A stretch of 64,000 nucleotides of DNA from Salipaludibacillus agaradhaerens (GTDB taxonomy: Bacteria > Bacillota > Bacilli > Bacillales > Salisediminibacteriaceae). The notes under the pieces are model-generated. The model worked only from the letters and a program-made list of their open reading frames with translations. It was not told the origin of the DNA and ran no database searches. A program made the position numbers and the translations under genes. Of this stretch, positions 25,589 to 33,226 are shown piece after piece; the first letter of the stretch is position 1; each line of letters starts with the position of its first letter. Where the stretch lies: contig NZ_KV917378.1 in assembly GCF_002019735.1 (NCBI RefSeq), positions 2,568,869 through 2,632,868 of the forward strand, written 5' to 3'.

Positions 25589-26090
25589 ATAAACGACTTT
25601 TAAACTACCTATATATCACGAACACATCCTGACTAAACATAGTGTAGTGTGGCTTTTTATTTTGTGAAGGCACCACGAACTCTCCTTTAATCCTCTCGTC
25701 AATTCTTCACGTTGATCTATGCCTCACACGCCCTTCAAGGTAGTCCTTGTCACTTTATAACGAACCGAATTATTAGAAAACATTTTCATCTGACAAAACA
25801 CCCCTATTTAGCACAACTCATCCAGCGATCTTCCGCTATAGACGGATACTTTCCCAAGGGCTTGTCTTCAGATAATATATTTGTATTCGACTTGACCGTG
25901 CTCCACTCTTTTCGTATGATCAGAAGTTCAACAAGTGAATCACCGATAGCTGGGGAAGGAAACGGATCAAACGAGTCTTCCTTAGGAGAAAAAGAAATGT
26001 TGCAGCTAGCAATCGAAAGGGAGAAGTGAGAAAACCGTGGAGGTGCTTTATAAAAAGATACTGATTCCCAACTCTGGGGTCGTGAGGGGC
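25589..26090. other. Gene-free stretch with a family C relic
   Basis: An open frame of about 100 codons on the plus strand crosses the repeat relic at 25841-25871 and has no ribosome site or recognisable domain, so I do not call a gene. The rest is featureless. Confidence 0.45.
25841..25871 (+). repeat. Degenerate repeat family C, copy 2
   Basis: GACGGATACTTTCCCAAGGG followed by CTTGTCTTCAG resembles GGACGCTTTCCGCAGGGC/TCGTCTTCAAC at 8664-8697. Similar short intergenic repeats occur in other Bacillaceae as far as I recall. Confidence 0.4.
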
Positions 26091-26343
26091 CGCTCTTATC
26101 GGTTTGGGGATAAGGTTAAGAATCCAATTAGAGAAATAGACGAAAAAAATCCTCTTAAATAGCTACTGGCCCTGACAATAGCTTAATTAAGCGGAGAGAC
26201 TCCGCTAATGACCCGGAAAATCTGAGAAATAGGTCTTCTCGCTTTGGATAATCGGAAAATTTCCTCTTATATTCCTAAAAATGAGCTCTCTCCTGCATCT
26301 AACCGAAAAATTTCCGCTTATTTTACTCTCACTCGATAGTGAC
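26091..26343 (+). repeat. Dispersed repeat family B, copy B1
   Basis: About 250 bases closely related to B2 at 34771-35018. Shared blocks in the same order are GGTTAAGAA, GAGAAATAGACG(G)AAAAAA, CTCTTAAATAG, CGGAGA-A-TCCGCT, ATGAGCTCTCTCCTGCAT and TTTCCGCTTATTTTACTC. Several short inverted repeats built on AAGCGGA/TCCGCTT lie within it. No protein can be read through both copies. Confidence 0.75.
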
Positions 26344-26421
26344 AAGACATCTTATCTAGGGTGTATTTCATTGTTCGATTTTAGGCGTTAAAAATGTCTT
26401 TGGGACCTTCATTCAAACGAT

Positions 26422-26450
26422 TATAAAAACCCTAGAGATAGCCTCCAGGG
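26422..26450 (-). terminator. Terminator after tRNA-Ala
   Basis: CCCTGGAG pairs with CTCTAGGG (one G-U) around five bases, followed by TTTTTATAA on the reverse strand. It ends the four-tRNA unit. Confidence 0.7.
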
Positions 26451-26464
26451 ATTAGTCATATGTA

Positions 26465-26540
26465 TGGTGGAGCCTAGCGGGATCGAACCGCTGACCTCCT
26501 GCGTGCAAAGCAGGCGCTCTCCCAGCTGAGCTAAGGCCCC
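26465..26540 (-). tRNA. tRNA-Ala (anticodon TGC)
   Basis: A 76-base cloverleaf with encoded CCA. The acceptor stem is GGGGCCT with AGGCTCC, the D arm has AGCTCAGCTGGGAGAGC, the anticodon loop is TTTGCAC and the T arm is GGTTCGATCC. It is last in the Glu-Gln-Lys-Ala unit. Confidence 0.96.
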
Positions 26541-26592
26541 GTCGTGTAGTTATAGATATTTCACGACTAAATATATTTTCATTGATTAGGTA

Positions 26593-26668
26593 TGGTGAGC
26601 CATGGAGGATTCGAACCTCCGACCCTCTGATTAAAAGTCAGATGCTCTACCAGCTGAGCTAATGGCTC
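26593..26668 (-). tRNA. tRNA-Lys (anticodon TTT)
   Basis: A 76-base cloverleaf with encoded CCA. Acceptor GAGCCAT pairs with ATGGCTC, the anticodon loop is CTTTTAA and the T arm is GGTTCGAATCC. Confidence 0.96.
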
Positions 26669-26724
26669 ACTGTCTTAAATAACTGATTGGCTGTTTACGG
26701 TTCTGTCCACTGAGGCTCTTAAAA

Positions 26725-26840
26725 AACTTTATAAAACGAACCTTCAATCAGTGGCAGAGACTTTAGCAGTCGTTATCTCTCGTCGAAAAGGTTTCTCTAT
26801 ATTTGAGCCGACAGTTTTACGGACGATTATCTGTTATAAA
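26725..26840 (+). repeat. Dispersed structured repeat family A, copy A3, inside the tRNA unit
   Basis: ACGAACCTTCAATCAGTGG, TTAGCAGTCGTTATCTC, CTCTATATTTGAGC and GTTTTACGGACGATTATCTG mark this copy. It occupies most of the 181-base gap between tRNA-Lys and tRNA-Gln and is transcribed in antisense with the tRNAs. Confidence 0.6.
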
Positions 26841-26849
26841 ATAAAAAAA

Positions 26850-26924
26850 TGGCAGGGCTAGCAGGATTCGAACCTGCGAATCACGGAATCAAAATCCGAT
26901 GCCTTACCGCTTGGCTATAGCCCT
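26850..26924 (-). tRNA. tRNA-Gln (anticodon TTG)
   Basis: A 75-base cloverleaf with encoded CCA. Acceptor AGGGCTA pairs with TAGCCCT, the anticodon loop is TTTTGAT and the T arm is GGTTCGAATCC. The first base is A where U is usual for glutamine tRNAs, but pairing is kept. Confidence 0.95.
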
Positions 26925-27093
26925 ATGTATGTCAAATGGTTGTTTACCCTCACACCAATAAATCCGTAATAGTTACTATCTCCCTCTTTCTAAAAATATA
27001 TACGCCAATCATTAGAAGTAGGAGGAATGCTTATAGGTAGTCAACATAGAAAAACAAATTGTGCATTCACACAATTCGCTAATATAAAATAGT

Positions 27094-27168
27094 TGGTGAC
27101 CCGTACGGGATTCGAACCCGTGTTACCGCCGTGAAAGGGCGGTGTCTTAACCACTTGACCAACGGGCC
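27094..27168 (-). tRNA. tRNA-Glu (anticodon TTC)
   Basis: A 75-base cloverleaf with encoded CCA. Acceptor GGCCCGT pairs with ACGGGTC, the anticodon loop is CTTTCAC and the T arm is GGTTCGAATCC. It is the first gene of the second tRNA unit, about 55 bases after its promoter. Confidence 0.96.
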
Positions 27169-27229
27169 AAATCTCCTTTTTAATATGTTCCCTCATTTTT
27201 AAATGACGGGGGAACCTTTACCAAAAAAG

Positions 27230-27258
27230 ATAATAACAAATATATTTAAGTTTGACAA
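27230..27258 (-). promoter_or_regulatory. Promoter of the tRNA Glu-Gln-Lys-Ala unit
   Basis: TTGTCA (27253-27258), a 17-base spacer and TATTAT (27230-27235) on the reverse strand make a strong sigma-A promoter. It lies between the terminator of the upstream unit and tRNA-Glu. Confidence 0.75.
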
Positions 27259-27439
27259 TACTTTTTATAAAAAAAGTATTATTCAGTCGTAATAAATCAA
27301 AATACGGCGTTTTTAACAGTCTTTTGTCACCTTGATACTCAATTAAATTACACCATTTCGGGATTAACAATAGAAGATGAAAGGAAAAATTTAGACAACA
27401 ACAGGTTGCCACACATAGCCAGTTTTCTATTGACCATGC

Positions 27440-27469
27440 AAAAAAGGAATCCTTTATATCGGATCCCTT
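27440..27469 (-). terminator. Terminator after tRNA-Thr
   Basis: AAGGGATCC pairs with GGATTCCTT around eight bases, followed by TTTTTT on the reverse strand. It closes the 5S-Asn-Thr unit. Confidence 0.75.
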
Positions 27470-27487
27470 GTCATTACAAGCTTTATC

Positions 27488-27563
27488 TGGAGCTTCCTAG
27501 CGGGCTTGAACCGCTGACCTCATCCTTACCATGGATGCGCTCTACCAACTGAGCTAAGGAAGC
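27488..27563 (-). tRNA. tRNA-Thr (anticodon GGT)
   Basis: A 76-base cloverleaf with encoded CCA. Acceptor GCTTCCT pairs with AGGAAGC, the anticodon loop is ATGGTAA and the T arm is GGTTCAAGCC. The loop start ATGG in place of CTGG or TTGG is unusual: position 32 is A. Confidence 0.94.
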
Positions 27564-27564
27564 A

Positions 27565-27639
27565 TGGCTCCACAGGTAGGATTCGAACCTACGACCGATC
27601 GGTTAACAGCCGATTGCTCTACCACTGAGCTACTGTGGA
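27565..27639 (-). tRNA. tRNA-Asn (anticodon GTT)
   Basis: A 75-base cloverleaf with encoded CCA. Acceptor TCCACAG pairs with CTGTGGA, the anticodon loop is CTGTTAA and the T arm is GGTTCGAATCC. It directly follows the 5S gene in the transcript and is one base from tRNA-Thr. Confidence 0.96.
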
Positions 27640-27937
27640 ATAATGTTTTATTGGTAATAAGCGGCGAATATCTTCGTCAGCTTCGCTCTCTCATTTCTTC
27701 ACGTATGTCTAATACGCTCAGTCACTCTTTCCCTTGCTTCCTCGATCTTCTTGCTTCTTCCCAATAAAATAATATTGGCATAACTGGCGAATCTTCGACG
27801 CACAGGACGTGCTAGTGCAGGCGTTGTCACACGACGTGACGTTCTTAGCCTGTATTCCTTTAAAACAAGCAGCGGAATCACAAATAATTTACTCAAAATC
27901 CCCTGAAATATGTAGCCTACACCCTTTAAGGGTTGAG

Positions 27938-28053
27938 CTTAGCGACGTCCTACTTTCACAGGGGGAGAGCCCCCAACTATCATCGGCGCTGGAGAGCTTA
28001 ACTGCCGTGTTCGGCATGGGAACGGGTGTGACCTCTCCGCGATTGTCACTAAA
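27938..28053 (-). rRNA. rrf: 5S ribosomal RNA
   Basis: The 116-base gene has the conserved landmarks GAGGTCACACCCGTTCCCAT, GCCGAACACGGCAGTTAAGC, CAGCGCCGATG and AGTAGGACGTCGC, with complementary ends (TTTAGTGACAATC side and CGTCGCTAAGC side). No 16S or 23S gene precedes it; instead it has its own promoter and processing stem. Ends may be off by one or two bases. Confidence 0.93.
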
Positions 28054-28058
28054 CTCCG

Positions 28059-28085
28059 TCTCCACAAAGTATAACTTTGTGAGAC
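28059..28085 (-). other. Processing-type hairpin in the 5S leader
   Basis: GTCTC-ACAAAGT pairs with ACTTTGT-GGAGAC just before the 5S sequence. It is probably a leftover or working part of the precursor stem used to mature 5S rRNA. Confidence 0.5.
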
Positions 28086-28092
28086 AGTAGCT

Positions 28093-28121
28093 ATCATACT
28101 ATTTTTTTTCATCCATTTCAA
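28093..28121 (-). promoter_or_regulatory. Promoter of the 5S-tRNA-Asn-Thr unit
   Basis: TTGAAA (28116-28121), a 17-base spacer and TATGAT (28093-28098) on the reverse strand lie about 40 bases before the 5S gene, showing that the 5S gene is transcribed without a 16S-23S operon. Confidence 0.7.
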
Positions 28122-28172
28122 GTAGTTGTCCAAAAAAATATCCAATAAGATAACTTTTAAAGTAATCTCACT

Positions 28173-28388
28173 TCAAGTACTTGGATGGCGCAAGTACTTA
28201 AGGACTTCCTTAGGTGGTGCCAACCTTTTATAAAGCTTATATATAACCGTATATCTCGCTTCCATCGCTTGGCGAATTTGCCCGTCAAGCCGCTCATCCA
28301 TGAGGTCAAGTAAAAGCTCTTCTAGCTCCCTTTTTAACATATACTCAAATTCTTCCGCTTCTTGCTCTTTCAACATAAATCCAATCAC
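28173..28388 (-). CDS. Conserved-looking small helical protein, 71 residues
   Basis: The frame starts with GTG eight bases after AAGGGGGG and encodes a highly charged, helical, soluble protein (EQEAEEFEYMLKRELEELLL...). It ends YLRHPST. The gene lies between the 5S promoter and pdaB and is divergent from pdaB. I believe similar proteins occur at this place in related bacilli but cannot name a family or function. An ATG four codons in is an alternative start. Confidence 0.65.
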   Translation of the reverse strand: MIGFMLKEQEAEEFEYMLKRELEELLLDLMDERLDGQIRQAMEARYTVIYKLYKRLAPPKEVLKYLRHPST

Positions 28389-28444
28389 GAACAGCCCCCC
28401 TTTTCGTCGTCTTAAAAATTATTTTCCTGTTTCACTATTTTTAT

Positions 28445-28471
28445 TCATAATTGCCTGTCCTGCGAATACAT
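28445..28471 (+). promoter_or_regulatory. Candidate sigma-E promoter of pdaB
   Basis: TCATAAT (28445-28451), 13 bases and AATACAT (28465-28471) resemble the sigma-E -35/-10 pair and lie about 35 bases before the pdaB start. pdaB is a mother-cell and forespore gene in Bacillus subtilis, which fits. Confidence 0.4.
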
Positions 28472-28505
28472 ATGTGATAAAGACGGACAAGGGGGCACAA
28501 AACGC

Positions 28506-29267
28506 ATGAATTTCATTTGGATATGGCGCGCTAAATCATTAAAGCGATTTATGATTATAAGTATTGCAGCCTTTTTTACAGCAGGAATTTTATACGTTGA
28601 ATCACCTCTTCTACCGGTATTTTCTACGGGGGATAAACCTGTAGCCATACATCGCGTAGAAGCTGAGCGACCAGATTTGGCACTGACGTTTGATATTAGC
28701 TGGGGAGAAGAACAATTAGAACCAATTTTAGCTGTCTTAAAAGAGGAAAAAGTTGAAGAGGCCACTTTTTTCGTCTCTGGCGCTTGGGCTGAGAGACATC
28801 CAGACCTTCTAGAAAAAATTGATGAAGCTGGTTACGAAATTGGCAGTCACGGTTACCGTCACGAGCACTATACATTATGGGAAGAAGAAGATGTCAAAAA
28901 AGATATTCAAAGAGCCCATAATGCCATATCAGAATTAACCGAAGAACAACCTAAGTATCTACGTCCACCAAACGGAAGCTTTGATGACAGGATTTTAGAA
29001 GTAGCCGAGGACCTTAATTATGATGTCATACATTGGAGCATTCATACACACGATTGGGAAAACCCTGGTGTGGATACAATCGTAGCCAATGCCACAACGA
29101 ACGTAGAGAATGGAGATATTATTCTTTTCCATGCCTCAGATTCCGCTAAACAGACCGTAGAGGCACTCCCGATCGTTCTAGAAAAACTTAAGAAAGATGG
29201 TTTCTCATTCGTCTCTATCTCTCATTTATTATCAGGGGCTTCAGTGGATGCTAAAGAAATTGATTAG
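28506..29267 (+). CDS. pdaB: Spore polysaccharide deacetylase-like protein PdaB
   Basis: The 253-residue protein has an N-terminal membrane anchor (about 14-35) and a NodB-type deacetylase domain. Motif 1 is LTFDISWG, which has one aspartate fewer than the usual TFDDG and is typical of PdaB. Motif 2 is SHGYRHEH with both metal-binding histidines, and RPPNGSFDD and HASDSAKQT follow. PdaB is needed for spores to stay dormant late in sporulation; its activity is debated. Here the H-x3-H pair is intact, while I recall it being lost in the Bacillus subtilis protein. It is the first gene of the sporulation block. Confidence 0.93.
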   Translation: MNFIWIWRAKSLKRFMIISIAAFFTAGILYVESPLLPVFSTGDKPVAIHRVEAERPDLALTFDISWGEEQLEPILAVLKEEKVEEATFFVSGAWAERHPDLLEKIDEAGYEIGSHGYRHEHYTLWEEEDVKKDIQRAHNAISELTEEQPKYLRPPNGSFDDRILEVAEDLNYDVIHWSIHTHDWENPGVDTIVANATTNVENGDIILFHASDSAKQTVEALPIVLEKLKKDGFSFVSISHLLSGASVDAKEID

Positions 29268-29297
29268 CCCACACATTTTACTCCCCTCTTCAAACGA

Positions 29298-29416
29298 TAA
29301 ATCTTCAATCAGTGGGCGTTTTGGTAGATGAATCAAGACTTTAGCTCCCGCCTAAATAGAGTTGTCTCCACTCGCTATTTTTGAGACGGGAGCTTTACGT
29401 AGGTTACCTATGATAA
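29298..29416 (+). repeat. Dispersed structured repeat family A, copy A4
   Basis: CTTCAATCAGTGGG, TTTAGCTCCCGCC, TAAATAGAG, CTATTTTTGAGACGGGAGC and TTTACG mark this copy. AGCTCCCG pairs perfectly with CGGGAGCT, whereas copy A8 has AGCTACTGC with GCAGGGAGCT, a compensated change. Confidence 0.75.
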
Positions 29417-29417
29417 A

Positions 29418-29456
29418 CAAAAGTCCGCCCCCTATTTAGGATGGCGGCTTTTTGTT
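29418..29456. terminator. Bidirectional terminator between pdaB and kbaA
   Basis: AAAGTCCGCC and GGCGGCTTTTT form the stem with an inner CCTA/TAGG pairing. Both sides have T or A runs, so it can serve the converging pdaB and kbaA transcripts. Confidence 0.7.
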
Positions 29457-30084
29457 ATCGTTCATTTTTTATATCTTCCACACTCGGCTGCTTCCCATTT
29501 GGCTGACGATGTAAGCGGTGGAGTACAAGGATTTGCCATGTGTTAGCCACAAGCAATGGTACAATGGCATTTATCATGAAGGTCACGTCATTTTCCCTTA
29601 GGGCTGGAATCCATTCGATCGTCGTCACTACGACGATGAAAAAGACCGTCGGAACAAATGCTGTCCGCTCTGTTTCTTTCCTCTTTACATAGGCTACAAT
29701 GAGACCGTATGCAAGAAGCATTAATGGCATTACCGCATACCCACGCATGGACTCCCCTTCAGCCGCAAAAAAGTAATGTCTGAAAAACATTAAATCAAAT
29801 AAGGCAAAAACAATGAGAACAATTTGTACCTTATTCCAAAGGCTAACCGATTTGAAAATACCTAAGCCGAACCGATGGATGGTTAAATAAGCAAAAAAGC
29901 CCATCTGTGCAATCACGGTCCAAATAGCCGCTGTAATAGCCACCATGACGACACCGCCAAAACTTAAGTTAGCCATATCACTTATATGGGTTTGCCAATC
30001 AAGTAATAACCCAATTATAAAACCTGCGGAAGTCCCCATAATAAAGGTTGAGTTAAATAAAAATACCACTTTTCTTGAATTCAC
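29455..30084 (-). CDS. kbaA: KinB signalling pathway activation protein KbaA
   Basis: The 209-residue integral membrane protein has six predicted spans and matches KbaA, which is needed in Bacillus subtilis for the KinB branch of the sporulation phosphorelay. Its mechanism is unknown. The GTG start follows GGAGGAGAACGGAC. The position between pdaB and gerD is the same as in Bacillus subtilis, but here the gene is on the opposite strand to both. Confidence 0.85.
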   Translation of the reverse strand: MNSRKVVFLFNSTFIMGTSAGFIIGLLLDWQTHISDMANLSFGGVVMVAITAAIWTVIAQMGFFAYLTIHRFGLGIFKSVSLWNKVQIVLIVFALFDLMFFRHYFFAAEGESMRGYAVMPLMLLAYGLIVAYVKRKETERTAFVPTVFFIVVVTTIEWIPALRENDVTFMINAIVPLLVANTWQILVLHRLHRQPNGKQPSVEDIKNER

Positions 30085-30328
30085 GTCCGTTCTCCTCCAA
30101 TCACACCCTATATTGTATCAAAGTTTGGACGTAATACCCAGCTTTTTCAACACGCTTCCGTTTGTTTTCAGTATCGTTAATTTTTCCTTTTTGCCCCTTT
30201 TTAAATCACCACATTTCCAACATTATTTTAACTATTAGTGACAAACGCAAATACCTGCGTTATAAGAGTAGCCGAATAAATAGCTTAAAACATATTTCCA
30301 AACTCTCTAATGAGAGGGACAATCCACC
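30085..30328. other. Intergenic region between kbaA and the gerD promoter
   Basis: A/T-rich DNA with no supported gene. A kbaA promoter should lie here but none is convincing. Confidence 0.4.
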
Positions 30329-30359
30329 TGCATAAAAATCAAAGTATTTTCCCATATTA
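30329..30359 (+). promoter_or_regulatory. Sigma-G promoter of gerD
   Basis: TGCATA (30329-30334), 18 bases and CATATTA (30353-30359) each differ from the sigma-G consensus (TGAATA, CATACTA) at one position. gerD is a forespore gene in Bacillus subtilis. Confidence 0.65.
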
Positions 30360-30391
30360 ACACTAGTGATGACCATAAAGGAGGGATCAAT

Positions 30392-31012
30392 ATGCGATGT
30401 TATTCTGCCATGATTTTCTTTATAATATTATCTTCTCTTTTCGCCTCGGCTTGCACGGTAACAGACGATCAAGGGCAACAAGCGGATTATGAAGCGACGA
30501 AGCAAATGGTCGTGGATGTGTTGCAAACAGAAGAAGGAAAAAAAGCGGTTCAAGAAGTGGTACAAGATGAAGAAATACAGGAACAGCTTATCATGGAGCA
30601 GGACTTTATAAAAGAAACGATTCAAACGACTTTGGCATCTGAAGAAGGACAGGAGTATTGGCAAGAGGTGATGAAGGACCCTGAGTTTGCGAAAACATTC
30701 GCAGAAAGTATGCAGGAGGAGAATGAGAACTTATTAAAGGGATTGATGAAAGACCCTGAGTATCAGTCCATGATGCTTGACATCATGAAAGATCCTGAGA
30801 TGGAACAAAATTATGTGGAACTAATGGAAACGAAGGATTATCGTGAACAAGTGAGAGCTATTGTCATGGAAGCGATGGAAAGTCCGTTATTTGTTGCTCG
30901 TCTCAATGAGTTGTTACAACAGATGGCGAAAGAAGAACTCAAAAGTGGGGAAGCACCTGATAATGGTGGCGGTGAAGGAGAAGAAGGCGCTCAAGGTGAT
31001 GGTGGTTCGTAA
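30392..31012 (+). CDS. gerD: Spore germination lipoprotein GerD
   Basis: The 206-residue protein has a lipoprotein signal with Cys21 (SLFASAC). A helical core has the repeated pattern EEGKKAV, EEGQEYW and KDPE(F/Y/M), and the C-tail is Gly/Glu-rich and disordered. GerD is the scaffold of the germinosome, clustering nutrient receptors in the spore inner membrane. AAGGAGG precedes the ATG and a sigma-G promoter lies 30-60 bases upstream. The C-terminal low-complexity tail is common in the family. Confidence 0.92.
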   Translation: MRCYSAMIFFIILSSLFASACTVTDDQGQQADYEATKQMVVDVLQTEEGKKAVQEVVQDEEIQEQLIMEQDFIKETIQTTLASEEGQEYWQEVMKDPEFAKTFAESMQEENENLLKGLMKDPEYQSMMLDIMKDPEMEQNYVELMETKDYREQVRAIVMEAMESPLFVARLNELLQQMAKEELKSGEAPDNGGGEGEEGAQGDGGS

Positions 31013-31056
31013 CCGATAGAACCTTCACATACGTGCCTATATTGCTCACTTAAAAT

Positions 31057-31096
31057 GAAAGCCTGTTCTGACAAAAGGTCAAAACAGGCTTTTTTG
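31057..31096. terminator. Bidirectional terminator between gerD and salA
   Basis: AAAGCCTGTT pairs with AACAGGCTTTTTT, with an inner GAC/GTC pairing. A and T runs on both sides suit the converging genes. Confidence 0.75.
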
Positions 31097-31100
31097 CTCG

Positions 31101-32153
31101 TCAGGATTCAATCTTTTTAATGACGTTATCCGCCATTTTCATGTAAATCTTTCCTATAGGATGAGATTCATCGTATACAGATGGGGCGAAATCATTTTCA
31201 TCGATGTCAGGCTGACCTAACGGAATATGAGCTAAAACTTCCGTTTGTAGTTCTTCGGCAAGTTTCGGTCCGCCTCCTTTACCAAAGACGTATTCCTTCT
31301 CCCCTGTAAGCTTGCTTTCAAAATAAGCCATGTTTTCTACAACACCTAGAATATCATGCTCCGTTTTAATCGCCATCGCACCAGCACGAGCAGCTACAAA
31401 TGCAGCGGTTGCATGGGGTGTCGTGACAATGACTTCCTTTGAATGAGGGAGCATGGAATGAATATCAAGTGCTACATCCCCTGTTCCTGGCGGTAAATCA
31501 AGAATGAGATAGTCAAGGTCTTGCTCCCATTCCACTTCATTAAAGAAGTTATTAAGCATTTTTCCGAGCATAGGCCCGCGCCAAATGATTGGAGAGTTAT
31601 CTTCCACGAAGAAGCCCATAGAAATGACTTGCACACCGAAACGTTCAACTGGGTAAATACGCTGTCCCACTACTTTCGGTCGTTCTTCAATGCCCATCAT
31701 ATCTGGAATACTAAACCCGTATATATCGGCGTCAATAATCCCGACCTTCTTGCCTTTCCGCGCTAACGATGTGGCTAAGTTAACTGACACTGTGGATTTT
31801 CCCACACCGCCTTTTCCGCTCGTCACAGCAATGAATGTCGTATGCTTGCTATCTAACAATGAGGTGCTGTTACTCTCTTCCGTTTCAGCGCCATGTTTGG
31901 CAAGCTCCTCGTCAGACAGTTGCTCGAATCGCAAACCGACAGACTCGGCCCCGGCAGTTTTCACGGCGTTCACCACTTCTTGCTGTAGCTGCATCTGTTC
32001 AGCGGTTCCTGGCTGCGCCACCGCCAACTTGAGGCTCACAAGCTCCTTTTTAATTTTAATTTCTTTCACAGCTCCGATTTCAAGCAAACCTTTATTCAAA
32101 TGTGGGTCTTTCACAGGCTCTAACGCTTTAAGCACTTGCTCTTCTGTTAACAT
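31101..32153 (-). CDS. salA: Mrp/NBP35-family ATPase (SalA)
   Basis: The 350-residue protein has an N-terminal MIP18/DUF59 domain (about 1-90) and an Mrp-type P-loop ATPase with the deviant Walker A GKGGVGKST (about 113-121). Family members carry iron-sulfur clusters or, as SalA in Bacillus subtilis, act on expression of scoC and exoprotease genes. The CxxC cluster ligands of true carriers are not evident here. Its position between gerD and cwlD is the Bacillus arrangement. Confidence 0.9.
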   Translation of the reverse strand: MLTEEQVLKALEPVKDPHLNKGLLEIGAVKEIKIKKELVSLKLAVAQPGTAEQMQLQQEVVNAVKTAGAESVGLRFEQLSDEELAKHGAETEESNSTSLLDSKHTTFIAVTSGKGGVGKSTVSVNLATSLARKGKKVGIIDADIYGFSIPDMMGIEERPKVVGQRIYPVERFGVQVISMGFFVEDNSPIIWRGPMLGKMLNNFFNEVEWEQDLDYLILDLPPGTGDVALDIHSMLPHSKEVIVTTPHATAAFVAARAGAMAIKTEHDILGVVENMAYFESKLTGEKEYVFGKGGGPKLAEELQTEVLAHIPLGQPDIDENDFAPSVYDESHPIGKIYMKMADNVIKKIES

Positions 32154-32386
32154 GAAGACACCATCCTTTATTCATTATGTATGCACTCCCACTACGTCGC
32201 TATTATAACATATATGTACACCGACTATGGTGATACATCGCACACTCCTTTTGTTTTAACTCAGATGAAAGACCCTTACATCTAAGAAAAGGCGATGCGT
32301 CATTGAAATCCTCTACAAGACACGTTTACATTATCATATACGCTTGAGCACCGATTCATGCCTCTGGACCACTAGTACAGAGAATG
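32154..32386. other. Intergenic region upstream of salA
   Basis: No gene seen. This holds the salA leader; no clear promoter was found. Confidence 0.35.
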
Positions 32387-32426
32387 AAAAATGGCCCTCA
32401 TCCAAGTAAGAGTGAGGGCCATTTTT
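32387..32426. terminator. Terminator after cwlD
   Basis: AAAAATGGCCCTCA pairs perfectly over 14 bp with TGAGGGCCATTTTT, with T-rich flanks on both strands. It ends cwlD on the reverse strand. Confidence 0.8.
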
Positions 32427-32438
32427 ATTTATCCAGTC

Positions 32439-33152
32439 TTAAGGTTCGGGAAAGGGCTCATTATTGGCATATCGTAAAATCCCATGATAAATAGAAGCGG
32501 CCACCTTTTTTTGATACGCATCAGTACTAAGAAGTTCTGCTTCTTCTGGATTAGATAAAAATCCTACTTCCACGAGAGCACCTGGAATGGCTGCTTGTTG
32601 AATGAGATACACATTGTGAATGGGCTTCGGTAAGCGGGTCGTATTTTCTAAATTACGAATCAGCTCAAGTTGAACATGTTTAGCTAACGCTTCGTTCCCT
32701 TCAATAGCACGGTTATAAAACGTTTGAGCGCCCGACCAACGTGACTCCCCAATGGCATTTAAATGTAGGCTAATGAATAAATCAGCATCTGATTGGTTTA
32801 TAAGGCGAACTCGCTCTTTCAAATCCTCCACCTTACGAGAGCGAACACGTTTGGTATCAGGTGAAGCCAAGTCTTTATCTTCTTCACGTGTCATGAGGAC
32901 GAGGGCGCCGGCTTCCTGCAAATAATCACGCAAATATAAACTAATAGCTAAACTCACATCTTTTTCTAAAAGGCCGGATTTAGCACTCGCTCCGCCATCA
33001 ATTCCGCCATGCCCAGGATCTAAAATAATGTATTGCCCGGAGAGGGGCAATCCATAACCTGATGAATCTTCCGTCGTTATTAATAAAGGTGTTATTGCCA
33101 GTACAGTGGCAATGACAAGCGTTAACGTCAGTATTCCCCACCATTTTTTCAT
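32439..33152 (-). CDS. cwlD: Germination-specific N-acetylmuramoyl-L-alanine amidase
   Basis: The 237-residue zinc amidase_3 enzyme has an N-terminal signal or anchor (about 5-25) and the motifs ILDPGHGGIDGG (zinc His), LEKDV (zinc Glu), SLHLNA (zinc His) and LVEVGFLSN (catalytic Glu). CwlD acts with PdaA to make muramic-delta-lactam in the spore cortex, the mark recognised by germination enzymes. The start follows GGGAGGGG. A sigma-E-like promoter is just upstream. Confidence 0.94.
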   Translation of the reverse strand: MKKWWGILTLTLVIATVLAITPLLITTEDSSGYGLPLSGQYIILDPGHGGIDGGASAKSGLLEKDVSLAISLYLRDYLQEAGALVLMTREEDKDLASPDTKRVRSRKVEDLKERVRLINQSDADLFISLHLNAIGESRWSGAQTFYNRAIEGNEALAKHVQLELIRNLENTTRLPKPIHNVYLIQQAAIPGALVEVGFLSNPEEAELLSTDAYQKKVAASIYHGILRYANNEPFPEP

Positions 33153-33178
33153 TCATTGTCCCCTCCCTGCCTGTACTA

Positions 33179-33206
33179 TATATATGGGACAACTAAGAAA
33201 ATATGT
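33179..33206 (-). promoter_or_regulatory. Candidate sigma-E promoter of cwlD
   Basis: On the reverse strand ACATATT (33200-33206), 13 bases and CATATATA (33179-33186) resemble a sigma-E promoter. It lies about 30 bases before cwlD. Confidence 0.4.
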
Positions 33207-33226
33207 GTGGTTTACGACAGTTAATA

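Noticed and set aside
25712-26029. Open frame of about 105 codons
   Set aside because: No ribosome site, no domain, and it runs through a repeat relic.
27564-28145. Several open frames over tRNA-Asn and 5S rRNA
   Set aside because: They are readings of RNA genes and their spacers.
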